Of a stretch of 64,000 bases of DNA, positions 36,363-44,940 are shown in pieces; the first letter of the stretch is position 1, and every line of letters starts with the position of its first letter. Source of the stretch: Schaalia cardiffensis (GTDB lineage: Bacteria; Actinomycetota; Actinomycetes; Actinomycetales; Actinomycetaceae); the NCBI RefSeq assembly GCF_016405145.1, contig NZ_JAEKIA010000003.1, forward strand, positions 1-64,000, written 5' to 3'. A program made the position numbers and the translations under genes. The notes under the pieces were generated by a model. The model had not been told where the DNA came from. It did no database searches and worked only from the letters and a program-made list of their open reading frames with translations.

Positions 36363-38869
36363 GAGAGAACCCCCTTGTCCAGGTGAAGCCTGCGATCGCA
36401 CAGGGCTTCCAAGCCTTCGGTGTCGTGTGAGATAACGACGATCCCAAGCCCCCGAGCTTTCCTCTGGTCCAACACGCGCACGAGAGTTTCCCGAGAATCC
36501 GCGTCCAGGCCGGCCATGGGCTCATCGAGGACGATCGCCTTCGGGCGAGCAGCGAGAAGACCCGCGAGGGCAACCCTGCGCTGTTGCCCACCGGAAAGCT
36601 CATCAACGCTCCTCGAAGACAAAGAAGGATCGAGGCCGACCTCCGCGAGAGCTGAAGCGAGGAGATACTCCGCTTCCACAGGATTGAGGAAAGCCCCTTT
36701 CCTTGCGCTTGCGCCTCGATGAGGATGTCCCGAAGGGCTCGTGCCGACCAAGGGGCCGAAGCCCGCGGCGGAGAGAATATCGAGGCCAACGCTCGGGCGT
36801 TGCAATTGGAGGCGGGCGAATTGGCGAGACAGGGCGACCTCGCCGACGCGCAAGTGCACCGGCTGTGAACCGAGAGTGCATCGGCCTCGAGACGGCCTCA
36901 TCAGGCCGGTGAGGATTCTCGCGAGGGTCGACTTGCCCGAACCATTCTCGCCGGTGATGAGGATCGATTGGCCGGGGGAGACGAAGAAGGAAACTTCGGA
37001 AAGGACCTCGCGCTCCCAGGGCGTGCCGGGGTTGTAGGCATGTCCGAGGCCGCGCGCCCACAGGTGCTCGACCTCCCCATGATCAGAGGGGGAACGAGGG
37101 CTGAGGCGAAGGCTTGGAGGTGCTTGAGTCTCTGGCATGTGTGCGCGCGAGGGCTCTTTCGCATCGCCCCTGCTCGCAGGATCACGGTGACCCTGTGTGT
37201 AGGCGCGCGCCGGCTCTTGAGAGGCAAGCGCTCCGAAACGAGGACGATGGGGAACGCTGGGAGATCCAGCTTTTGCGGCCTGCACATCTGCCATGGCATC
37301 GGCATCTACCGTGGCTTGCGCATCTGCGCCTCGCACTGAGGCCTCCCGCGCAGCCTCGGTTCTTGAGGCTGCTAGTGGCGCAGAAGGAAGGGGAAAGGCT
37401 GAGGGGAGCGGAGGCGCAGAAGGAAGCGAATCCGCAGAGACAAGTGAATCAACAGAGGCAAGCGAATTCGCAGAGACAAGTGAATCAACAGAAGCAAGCG
37501 AATCCGTTGACGGGAGCGGAGGCGCAGAAGGAACAGACGAGGCTGAAACAGGCGCAGAGGAATCCTCAACGACTCGTCCCCCTTCCAAACGGATCACACG
37601 CTCGGCACAAGCGGACTCAAGCGGATCGTGGGTGATGTGCACGACTGCGGTCCCCTCAGCTGCCAATCCCCGAAGAATCCCCAAAAGCTGGACCCGCCCG
37701 GCCGGGTCGATCATCGCGGTTGACTCATCGGAGATGAGGAGCTTCGGTCGTCTTGCGAGAGCACCCGCGAGAGCAAGACGCTGCAATTGCCCACCAGAAA
37801 GGCGACGCGTCTCCGAGTCTTCCAATCCCGATAAACCGACCCTGGCAAGAAGCCCGGGAAGATCAACAGAGCTGCGCTCTTCGGGACTCATCCCCCAGTA
37901 GATGTCCTCAACGACAGTGGTGCCCAGGAACTGCAACTCACTCCTTTGAGCGACGAGGGCGGTGCCGCCGAACTCCCCAAGCCCTGCCCGTCCCGGGCGA
38001 ATCACCCTTCCTGAACTCGGTTCTGCGCCTGCGAGCACCAGCGCCAGAGTCGACTTCCCGGAGCCGTTCGGCCCGAGGACGACGGTGAAACCCTCGTCGA
38101 TCTGCACGGAAAGATCAGTCAAGGCGGCTTTGTCGGCGCCCGGATAGGTGAAACCCACGCCCTCCAACTTCAAAGGAAGGGGCGCGATCTGTGAGGCTGT
38201 GGCCGTGGAGCCTGAGCCTTCGGGCGCGAAGAGAGGATCCCATTCTCGAACAATGTCAATGCGCCTCAAAACCCTCGTGAGAAGCCAATATGCGGCGAGC
38301 GCGAGCAGGAAGACCCACAGGCCCGAGGATGCGGGGATCCACGTCCACCAGTATTCGAGCATGAGCTCGACCCATGAGCGCGCCAATTCGACTGAGGGCG
38401 CGAGCGCGGGCACACCCTCCAGCACAGTGAAGTAGCCGTTCATTGAGGTGCGCGTCGAGTCAAGAAGGAGGGTGCGTGACTCTTCGAGGACGCTGAGCAC
38501 ACCCCAGGTGATTGCGGCGCCTATAACCCCGATGCCGAAAGCCGTGAGGAACACAAGGAAACTGCCCGCACCCTTGCGGTGAAGAAAACCGACGACCCAG
38601 CCGACGAGGACGGTCTTCGTCACCGCCCACGCCGTCGGCAATCCCCCCACGCCCGCTGACATGAGGATCGAAACGATGAGGGCTGCGAGGCTCGCCCTCG
38701 TACGCAAACGAGAGCTGATCATCGCGATCGGAATGGCAGCGGCGACCTGGAAGAGAAGAGTGAAGATGGGGAGCGCAGATCCGAGGAGCCCGAGGACGAC
38801 CGTCAAGCCTGAGAGGATGCCTGCGGTCGCGATCTCCACGGGCTCAAGGGGGGATCGTCGTTTCGCCAT
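36359..38869 (-). CDS. fused ECF S-like membrane domain plus two ATPases
   Basis: One 836-residue chain combines three ECF parts. Residues 1-215 (about) are a membrane domain with five or six helices (IATAGILSGLTVVLGLLGSA, LPTAWAVTKTVLVGWVVGFL) resembling S components. ATPase 1 (about 230-440) has GPNGSGKST, LSGGQLQRLALAGAL and LISDESTAMID, where DES replaces the usual DEP. A Ser/Pro/Ala-rich linker of about 160 residues follows, with DSLASVDSLVSANSL-type repeats. ATPase 2 (about 605-836) has GENGSGKST, LSGGQQRRVALAGLL and VLDEPMAGLD. With EcfT next door, the locus encodes a complete importer in two genes. The substrate (vitamin or metal) is not evident; no riboswitch is recognisable upstream. 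Confidence 0.85.
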   Translation of the reverse strand: MAKRRSPLEPVEIATAGILSGLTVVLGLLGSALPIFTLLFQVAAAIPIAMISSRLRTRASLAALIVSILMSAGVGGLPTAWAVTKTVLVGWVVGFLHRKGAGSFLVFLTAFGIGVIGAAITWGVLSVLEESRTLLLDSTRTSMNGYFTVLEGVPALAPSVELARSWVELMLEYWWTWIPASSGLWVFLLALAAYWLLTRVLRRIDIVREWDPLFAPEGSGSTATASQIAPLPLKLEGVGFTYPGADKAALTDLSVQIDEGFTVVLGPNGSGKSTLALVLAGAEPSSGRVIRPGRAGLGEFGGTALVAQRSELQFLGTTVVEDIYWGMSPEERSSVDLPGLLARVGLSGLEDSETRRLSGGQLQRLALAGALARRPKLLISDESTAMIDPAGRVQLLGILRGLAAEGTAVVHITHDPLESACAERVIRLEGGRVVEDSSAPVSASSVPSAPPLPSTDSLASVDSLVSANSLASVDSLVSADSLPSAPPLPSAFPLPSAPLAASRTEAAREASVRGADAQATVDADAMADVQAAKAGSPSVPHRPRFGALASQEPARAYTQGHRDPASRGDAKEPSRAHMPETQAPPSLRLSPRSPSDHGEVEHLWARGLGHAYNPGTPWEREVLSEVSFFVSPGQSILITGENGSGKSTLARILTGLMRPSRGRCTLGSQPVHLRVGEVALSRQFARLQLQRPSVGLDILSAAGFGPLVGTSPSGHPHRGASARKGAFLNPVEAEYLLASALAEVGLDPSLSSRSVDELSGGQQRRVALAGLLAARPKAIVLDEPMAGLDADSRETLVRVLDQRKARGLGIVVISHDTEGLEALCDRRLHLDKGVLS
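37380..37545. repeat. 36-bp in-frame repeats in the ATPase linker
   Basis: Inside the linker between the two ATPases, AGAGACAAGTGAATCAACAG plus 16 more bases is repeated twice with flanking variants. It encodes alternating DSLAS/VDSLVSA blocks and is framed by two PSAPPLPS copies. Confidence 0.7.
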
Positions 38870-39065
38870 ACTCCCAGTGTGCCGGGTCGACCCGGGATCG
38901 GCACATCCTCGCTCAGGAGCACACGGCCCCTCCTAGCAGATGAAGCAGAGCTGCGCCGTCCTCGCCGCCAAGTGGGCTGAGAAAGTTGAAGAAGCCCCCA
39001 AGCCTGTGAGGAGTGACATACCCTGGTGGGCGTCAGTGACAGAAGAGACAACGAGGTCTTGACCA

Positions 39066-40520
39066 GTGCCCCGCACCAAACGCTCGCACATTCAGGTGAA
39101 CCCGCGCTCCGCGCAGAACATGACGACTCGTCAGAAGAAGCCGCACGGGCCAAGCCCCGTGAAACTCTTCGGACAGATCGGCGCACTCGGCGCAATCATC
39201 ATCTTCCTCTTCGTTCAACTCCCCGGCCTGGGAGTCGAAGGTTCGAGGATGTTCGGAATCTTCATTGCCGCGATCCTCCTGTGGGTCACCGAAGCGGTCC
39301 CATTGGCCGCAACCGCGACCCTCGTGATCTTCCTCGAAGTTCTCTTCGTTTCCGACCATGCGATCCTCCATGTCGCTGAAGATGCCCCCAAGTACACGAG
39401 CTTCTTCGGAGCCCTCGCGAACCCGGTCATCATCTTGTTCCTCGGCGGCTTCATGGTGGCCGATGGTGCAGCGAAGTACAAGGTCGACCGGGCCCTGTCC
39501 GCCGTCCTGCTCCGCCCCTTCCTCGGCAAACCCCGATCAACGGTCATGGGAGTCATGCTCATCACCGCTGTCATGAGCATGTTCATGTCGAACACGGCAA
39601 CAACCGCGACCATGTTCGCCGTCATGATGCCCGTCATCATGGGCCTGCCCGAAGGGCGGGCCCGCACCGGCATCGCCCTGTCGATCCCCGTCGCCGCGAA
39701 CGTCGGCGGTATGGGCACGCCCGTCGGCACTCCGCCCAACGCGATCGCCCTCGGAGCTTTACAAAGCGCCGGAATCTCCGTCACCTTCCTCGACTGGATG
39801 CTCGCCGCCGTACCCCTCATGCTCATCACCCTCGCGATCTCTTGGGGATTCATCGCCTGGCGCTACATCCCCAAGGACGCCGTCTTCAGCATCGACACGA
39901 GCGCGAAGTTCGACACGAGCCGCAACGCGAAGATCTTCTACGCGACCGCACTCGTCACGATCCTCCTGTGGATGACCGAGGCCCTCCACGGGGTTTCGGC
40001 GAACATCATCGGCTTCCTTCCCGTCGTCGTCCTCATGCTCACGAAAGTCATGAGCGGCGACGACCTGCGCGCCCTCGACTGGCCGGTCCTCTGGCTCGTC
40101 GCCGGAGGCATCGCCCTCGGTTCGGGTGTCGGCGCGACCGGCCTCGACAAGTGGCTCCTCGGTTCAATCCAATGGGGCGCGATCCCGACGATCGTCCTCG
40201 TCCTCGTTCTCGCCCTCGTCGGCTGGGTGACCTCGAATGTCATCTCCCACTCCGCATCCGCGAACCTCCTCGTCCCCATGGGCATGGGCCTAGCCGCAAC
40301 GATCTCCACTCCCGCTGCGGAGATCGCGATCGTCCTCGCTCTGGGATGCTCACTCGGCATGTGCCTGCCGATCTCGACCCCGCCGAACGCGATCGCCTAC
40401 TCGACGGGCACGACCCCGACTCGTGAAATGGTCATCGTCGGCGTCATCGTCGGCATCATCGGCGTCCTGCTCCTCTCCTTCGTCGCACCCCTCACCTGGG
40501 GTCCGCTCGGGGTGATCTGA
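39066..40520 (+). CDS. DASS (SLC13) family sodium-coupled anion symporter
   Basis: A secondary transporter of the divalent anion:Na+ symporter family, which takes up dicarboxylates, sulfate or phosphate-like anions. About 11 helices are present. Two SNT-type substrate/sodium loops are visible: VMSMFMSNTATTATMFAVMM with GGMGTPVGTPPNAIALG after it, and VTSNVISHSASANLLVPMGM with LPISTPPNAIAYSTG. The second SNT is SHSAS, so the anion site deviates. GTG at 39066 has GAGG nine bases upstream; ATG at 39120 is an alternative. It diverges from the ECF unit and is followed after one base by a histidine kinase gene, so expression is linked. Confidence 0.88.
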   Translation: MPRTKRSHIQVNPRSAQNMTTRQKKPHGPSPVKLFGQIGALGAIIIFLFVQLPGLGVEGSRMFGIFIAAILLWVTEAVPLAATATLVIFLEVLFVSDHAILHVAEDAPKYTSFFGALANPVIILFLGGFMVADGAAKYKVDRALSAVLLRPFLGKPRSTVMGVMLITAVMSMFMSNTATTATMFAVMMPVIMGLPEGRARTGIALSIPVAANVGGMGTPVGTPPNAIALGALQSAGISVTFLDWMLAAVPLMLITLAISWGFIAWRYIPKDAVFSIDTSAKFDTSRNAKIFYATALVTILLWMTEALHGVSANIIGFLPVVVLMLTKVMSGDDLRALDWPVLWLVAGGIALGSGVGATGLDKWLLGSIQWGAIPTIVLVLVLALVGWVTSNVISHSASANLLVPMGMGLAATISTPAAEIAIVLALGCSLGMCLPISTPPNAIAYSTGTTPTREMVIVGVIVGIIGVLLLSFVAPLTWGPLGVI

Positions 40521-40521
40521 G

Positions 40522-42594
40522 ATGAACGAGGAACGGGGGCTCGCTCCCCCTGAGGATCGGCACGAGCGCGTGTGGGAGAAGACGAATGTCCGCCACGGCG
40601 GGCACCGGGTCGGCCACAGCCTCCACATCCTCGTGATGGGAGACGACTCGCGGGGCTTGGCCCGAGCGCTCAGCGAAGACATGGCACTCGCATTCCCGAA
40701 CCTGTGCCTCGACCGGATCGACGGACCCGAGGACCTCATCCACTACGACTCGACCCTCAAAGCCGACGACCACGTCGTCCTCGGGCTCGTCACCTCCGAG
40801 GTTGAAGACATTGACGCCGCCCTCGAACTCGTTGAGGAGCGGCCGATTCTTGCGCCGACGAATTGGCTCGTCGTCACCGATGAAACCACCCACTCCGATC
40901 TTGCGCGCTCAACGACCTCCGGTCGGCTCGCCTCCCTCGTGTCGGTCCCCTGGACGGTCGAACTGCTCATCGGCCAGTCCTATTCGGCGATGGTCAACCA
41001 CCTCAAAGGAGAGGGGCGCACGCCAGAAGAGATCCTCGAACTCATCGGTGAAGCCCCTGCGAACGCCATCCAAGGTCCGATCCTTGAAGGCCTCGATTTG
41101 AAGGAAGAACAGGTCGTGCGCCTCCTTTTGGAAGGTGTTGAACGGGTCTTAGGGCATCGCCCTCGACTTGTGATCCCTACGGGCACAGAACTTGCCGTCC
41201 AGGGTCAGCCCGTGCGCGCAGTTCACCTCGTTCTCGCTGGCGACGTGTCCTTGCACCGTGACGGGTTGCGAGGAGAGGTCCTCGCGCACCATGCGACATC
41301 CGGGCCGTTGATCGGTCTCGTGTCTCTGGCCCGCGGCGAAAACGCGTTCTTCACAGCTGTGACGACCTCGACCGCGAGAGTCGTTCGCCTGACGAACGAA
41401 CAATTGGAAATCGCGCTGCTCAGAGAGCCCGCGCTCGCAGCGCCCCTGGCGGCCCTCGCCATCCAATCCCTCACTCGCCGACTTATGCGCGCCGAAGACC
41501 TCCACTTGGAGAACGCCCTCCTCGCCGCCGATCTTGAAGCGCAACGCACAGCCTTGGAGAAGGCACTCGAGGACCTGCGGGCAACGCGCGAGCAACTCGT
41601 CGAGAAAACCCGATTCGCGATGCTCGGCGAACTGTCCGCAGGGATCGCACACGAACTCAACAACCCCGTGACCGCCCTCGCACGCGCAGCTGAACACTTA
41701 AGCGAGGACGTAGACAGGGTCCTTGCCGCCGTGGCCTCACTCTCACAGGCCCGCGAGGCCATGCATCGGGCACTCGAATCCTCGCCGCGACCCACCTCCG
41801 AGGAGCGCGAACTCGTGAAACTCCTCCTCCCCGAGGTCGGCGGCGACAGGCGCCTGGCCAGGCGGCTCGTCCTCGCGGGAGTCGTTGACCCTGTGCGCGC
41901 CCGAAGTTTAGCCCAAGTCGGCGAGTCCACCGTTGAGGTCCTCGAATCGGGGGCGAGGATCGGCTCCTCCCTCCGCTCCGTCCTCGCTGCCGCTGAGCGG
42001 GTCATCGACTTGACTCGTTCCCTGAAGGGATATGCGCGTCCAGATGCTGCAGATTTTGAAGCCGTTGACGTGTCCGCAGGTATTGACGATGTTCTGCGCC
42101 TGACCGACTACCGGCTCCGCGGGGTCGAGGTCATCCGAGAGGGCGGGCCCCTTCCCCCTGTTCTCGCTCACCCCTCGAAGCTTCAACAAGTGTGGACGAA
42201 CCTCATTGTGAATGCGGCAGAGGCGATTGAGGACGAATGCGAAGACCTGGAGAAGCGGAGAAAGGCCGGAGAAGAGGCGCTTTTCGCCCGTGGAACCGCC
42301 CCCGCGCAGATCCGGATCCTCCTTGAAGACGAAGGGACGTTCATCCGCGTCACCATTGAAGACAATGGCCCGGGAATCGCCCCCGAGATCGTTGAGAAGA
42401 TCTTCGAACCGCATTTCACGACGAAAGCCGGTCGAGTCCGCTACGGGCTCGGCATGGGAATGTCCATCGTCCACTCGATTATCTCCGACCACGGCGGCCG
42501 CCTCACGGTCGAATCCCAACCCGGGAGGACGCGCATGATCGTCCGCCTTCCCGCGATGAAGCACGAGAAAACGCCCAAGGAGGAAACACGATGA
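40522..42594 (+). CDS. sensor histidine kinase with cyclic-nucleotide-binding-like domain
   Basis: A 690-residue cytoplasmic kinase. Residues about 33-150 look like a degenerate receiver (HILVMGDDSRGLARALSEDM). Residues about 200-300 form a CNMP-binding-like beta barrel (VIPTGTELAVQGQPVRAVHL, VLAGDVSLHRDG, SGPLIGLVSLARGENAFFTA). After a coiled coil comes the HisKA motif GELSAGIAHELNNPVTALAR with His377, then HATPase boxes QQVWTNLIVNAAEAIEDE, DNGPGIAPEIVEKIFEPHF and YGLGMGMSIVHSI. No membrane span or signal peptide is present. It lies between the DASS transporter (one-base gap) and a receiver protein (ATGA overlap), so the three form a signalling-transport unit. The ligand of the barrel is unknown. 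Confidence 0.87.
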   Translation: MNEERGLAPPEDRHERVWEKTNVRHGGHRVGHSLHILVMGDDSRGLARALSEDMALAFPNLCLDRIDGPEDLIHYDSTLKADDHVVLGLVTSEVEDIDAALELVEERPILAPTNWLVVTDETTHSDLARSTTSGRLASLVSVPWTVELLIGQSYSAMVNHLKGEGRTPEEILELIGEAPANAIQGPILEGLDLKEEQVVRLLLEGVERVLGHRPRLVIPTGTELAVQGQPVRAVHLVLAGDVSLHRDGLRGEVLAHHATSGPLIGLVSLARGENAFFTAVTTSTARVVRLTNEQLEIALLREPALAAPLAALAIQSLTRRLMRAEDLHLENALLAADLEAQRTALEKALEDLRATREQLVEKTRFAMLGELSAGIAHELNNPVTALARAAEHLSEDVDRVLAAVASLSQAREAMHRALESSPRPTSEERELVKLLLPEVGGDRRLARRLVLAGVVDPVRARSLAQVGESTVEVLESGARIGSSLRSVLAAAERVIDLTRSLKGYARPDAADFEAVDVSAGIDDVLRLTDYRLRGVEVIREGGPLPPVLAHPSKLQQVWTNLIVNAAEAIEDECEDLEKRRKAGEEALFARGTAPAQIRILLEDEGTFIRVTIEDNGPGIAPEIVEKIFEPHFTTKAGRVRYGLGMGMSIVHSIISDHGGRLTVESQPGRTRMIVRLPAMKHEKTPKEETR

Positions 42595-43061
42595 CCCTTG
42601 CGATCCTGTCACTCGAAGACGAGGCGAACGTCCGCGAAGCCCTCGAACGCGACCTCGATGACTTCTGGAGACACGTGCGCCTCGAAGTTGCTGATGATGC
42701 TGATGATGCGTGGAGCGCCGTCGAGGACATTGTTGCCGACGGGGATGAGCTCGCCCTCGTCCTCTCTGACCATCGCCTGCCCGGAAAGTCCGGCGTCGAC
42801 TTCCTCGTAGAGCTTGTGAAGGACCCGCGTTTTTCCTCGACGAGGACGGTACTCGTCACGGGCCAGGCGGACCAGGATGACACGATCCGCGCACTCAACG
42901 AGGCGGGACTGGACCATTACATTGCCAAGCCCTGGGACCCGGTGAATCTGCAGGAGGTCGTTCGACACCAGCTCACGGATTTCGTCCTTGAAGCGGGGAT
43001 CAATCCGCTGCCCTACCTTCCGGTCCTTGACGGTGTGCGTGTCATGGAGGCGATCCGCTAG
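42591..43061 (+). CDS. single-domain response regulator
   Basis: A 156-residue receiver without output domain. The acidic pair is in LSLEDEANV (Glu9, Asp10), the phospho-acceptor is Asp60 in LALVLSDHRLPGKSG, the switch Thr lies in TVLVTGQ, and the Lys is in YIAKPWD. About 30 residues after the domain contain no DNA-binding motif. Its start overlaps the kinase stop as ATGA, so the pair is cognate. It should act by protein-protein contact or as a phosphate sink; the target cannot be told from sequence. The KPWD form is typical of receivers in RpfG- and HDOD-like systems. Confidence 0.88.
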   Translation: MTLAILSLEDEANVREALERDLDDFWRHVRLEVADDADDAWSAVEDIVADGDELALVLSDHRLPGKSGVDFLVELVKDPRFSSTRTVLVTGQADQDDTIRALNEAGLDHYIAKPWDPVNLQEVVRHQLTDFVLEAGINPLPYLPVLDGVRVMEAIR

Positions 43062-43126
43062 GCGCGACGCGGAGGCCTTGGGCGCGACGGGTGCGAAGAG
43101 CGAGGCGACCCGCCAGGCGGGACACA

Positions 43127-43768
43127 TCACTGTGCGTTTTGATCGAAACAGAAAGCCGGGCCCTCAAAACCAGAAGCACCGAGGATCGCGAAGATCTCAT
43201 CCATGAGCCTGACCGGGGTCGTCTGACCGGAGGCGACCTCCTCGTGGCGAACTTCGATCGCCGCCATCCCATTGAGATCGTGCACTGGCTCCGTGTCGAA
43301 ACGCGAACCCAGGAGGATGTTCGCCTCTTCCAGGTCCTCGGGCGAGCCGAAGAACCAGGTTGTTGCCGTGCGCCGACCCTCGACCTCGCCAACCCACATG
43401 TGCGTTAAAAGGATGCGCCGGCCTTCGCGGGGGAAAACCGAGCCGACGCGGGAGAATAAGGCGATTGAGCCCGAGCCCGGACCGAGGGAGTCCTCGAGCA
43501 GCGCATAAGCGTAGGCGCCGATGCCCCGCAGAGTGAGCGCGTCAGCGAGCCGGCCGAGAACCTCATCACCGAAGGGCTCGTCTTGAAAAAAGATGCCCTC
43601 ACCGCGAATCGGATCGCCAGAACCGAGGATGGAGATCTCGAATCCGGCGGCGGCGAGTGCCTCGCGCACCGCTTCAACATCGTGCTCGGGGAAGGGATGG
43701 AGCACAGCCGCGTTGGAGCTGTGACGCTCGATGAAGACGTAGGTGGGAAAGCCGGGGGAGCGAGGCAT
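43127..43768 (-). CDS. hypothetical protein, 213 aa
   Basis: I do not recognise the family. It begins PGFPTYVFIERHSSNAAVLH, has no signal peptide or span, and carries alternating helix/strand patterns with ILLTHMWVGEVEGRRTATTW and FFGSPEDLEEANILLGSRFD. Codon use matches neighbours, so it is very likely real. It is convergent with the response regulator gene (65-base gap) and precedes the nitroreductase stop on the same strand by about 95 bases. No cofactor motif is visible. Confidence 0.7.
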   Translation of the reverse strand: MPRSPGFPTYVFIERHSSNAAVLHPFPEHDVEAVREALAAAGFEISILGSGDPIRGEGIFFQDEPFGDEVLGRLADALTLRGIGAYAYALLEDSLGPGSGSIALFSRVGSVFPREGRRILLTHMWVGEVEGRRTATTWFFGSPEDLEEANILLGSRFDTEPVHDLNGMAAIEVRHEEVASGQTTPVRLMDEIFAILGASGFEGPAFCFDQNAQ

Positions 43769-43819
43769 GACTCCATCGTAAAGCGATGTCCGTCAAGCGA
43801 CGCTCCCCGGCCTCGAACT

Positions 43820-43846
43820 CCGGGGTGTCCCCTGTGAACACCCCGG
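43820..43846 (-). terminator. hairpin downstream of nitroreductase gene
   Basis: Stem CCGGGGTGT / ACACCCCGG with a nine-base loop, 18 bases beyond the nitroreductase stop on the minus strand. No T-tract. Confidence 0.55.
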
Positions 43847-43863
43847 GCTCATTGAGCTTCACT

Positions 43864-44649
43864 TCACTCCAATGCGAAACCCTGCTCATTGAGGACCTCA
43901 AGGATCGGGGAGACATGAGCGCCGGCCACACCGATCGTGGTGCGCACCAAAGTGGAGAAGGACTCGGTGCGCTTCGAGGTGTCGCGCATGTCGTAGTAGT
44001 CGGTGATGATCTCGTCATAGTCGGCGATCAGCTCCGAGTAGGAGTCGACCTTCGGGTAGGAGTTCTCAGCGACGATGACCGACAGCGGCAGACGCGGCTT
44101 GAACTGCGGCTCCTGATCCGGGTGCCCCACGAGGAGGCCGAGGACGGGGAAGGTGAGTTCGGGCAGGCCGAGGGCTTCGATTACGGCTCGCGGATCGGCG
44201 TGGATGGAGCCGAGATAGCAGGTGCCCAGGCCCATGGACTCTGCGGCGACGACGACGTTCTGCGCGGCGAGGAGCGCGTCATGCAGCGCGGTCAGCAGCA
44301 GGTTCGTGCGATGCAGGGGCGCATTGTCGACTCCGCCTTCTTCTCGGATGCGCGAGTTGCGGTACTGGTCGGCCACGAAAACGAGGAGTTCACCGCGGGT
44401 GCCGCCCACGTAGGGCTGTCCCGATGCGGCGTGCAGGCGCTCGCGGACGACGGGGTCGGTGACGCGGATGATTGTGGTCTGCTGCAAGAAAGAGGAGGAG
44501 GCGGTGTGTCGGGCGACCTCGTAGAGAGTCGTGAGCTCATCTTCGGTGAGGGGCTCATCCGTGAAGGCGCGGATCGTGCGGTGGCCCATCTGGGCTTCGA
44601 TCGTTGAGTTCTCGATAGGTGCGCTTTCGCGCTTGTTCAGGGAGTTCAC
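43864..44649 (-). CDS. nitroreductase family protein
   Basis: An FMN-dependent NAD(P)H oxidoreductase of the NfsA/FRP type. Family features are HRTIRAFTDEPLTEDELTTL (FMN-phosphate-binding HRSxRxF variant), SSSFLQQTTIIRVTDP, QNVVVAAESMGLGTCYLGSI (flavin-binding loop) and FPVLGLLVGHPDQEPQFKPR. The product is 261 residues. I chose GTG at 44649 (VNSLNKRE), preceded by GGAAAGGA; ATG at 44667 and 44733 are in frame but lack such a site. A perfect 32-bp palindrome lies about 200 bases upstream. Substrates are commonly quinones, flavins or nitroaromatics. Confidence 0.87.
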   Translation of the reverse strand: MNSLNKRESAPIENSTIEAQMGHRTIRAFTDEPLTEDELTTLYEVARHTASSSFLQQTTIIRVTDPVVRERLHAASGQPYVGGTRGELLVFVADQYRNSRIREEGGVDNAPLHRTNLLLTALHDALLAAQNVVVAAESMGLGTCYLGSIHADPRAVIEALGLPELTFPVLGLLVGHPDQEPQFKPRLPLSVIVAENSYPKVDSYSELIADYDEIITDYYDMRDTSKRTESFSTLVRTTIGVAGAHVSPILEVLNEQGFALE

Positions 44650-44827
44650 GCGTCTTGTCCTTTCCATCGGGCTGGCGCCCGATACGCAGTATGGGAGATG
44701 TGATGCGGGGTGTGTGGATGCGGGTGCGGCCACCCCTGGGTAGCTCCATTGTCACCCCCAGCATGGGCCTTTGGGGCCTCTCGGGCGAGATGGCTTCGAC
44801 ACGAAGGGGCTGAGCTCAGAGTCCGTC

Positions 44828-44879
44828 GTATCCACAAGGAGATGAAGTTATCCCCAGGTGTGTACACACCTGGGGATAA
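44828..44879. promoter_or_regulatory. perfect 32-bp palindrome with DnaA-box-like ends
   Basis: Bases 44848-44879 are an uninterrupted palindrome whose half-site is TTATCCCCAGGTGTGT. Both ends read TTATCCCCA inward, one mismatch from the DnaA box, and GTATCCACA (one mismatch) stands at 44828-44836. The centre contains TGTGTACACA, also found upstream of dnaB. It sits in the gap 44650-44940 between the rhomboid stop and the nitroreductase start. Confidence 0.7.
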
Positions 44880-44940
44880 ACAACAGACGTGTAATTCACA
44901 GCTTTCTCGCGCCATGAAAACCGCCTAAAACAACCGAAAA

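Noticed and set aside
38870-39065. Vitamin riboswitch upstream of the ECF gene
   Set aside because: I could not find TPP, cobalamin or FMN consensus boxes.
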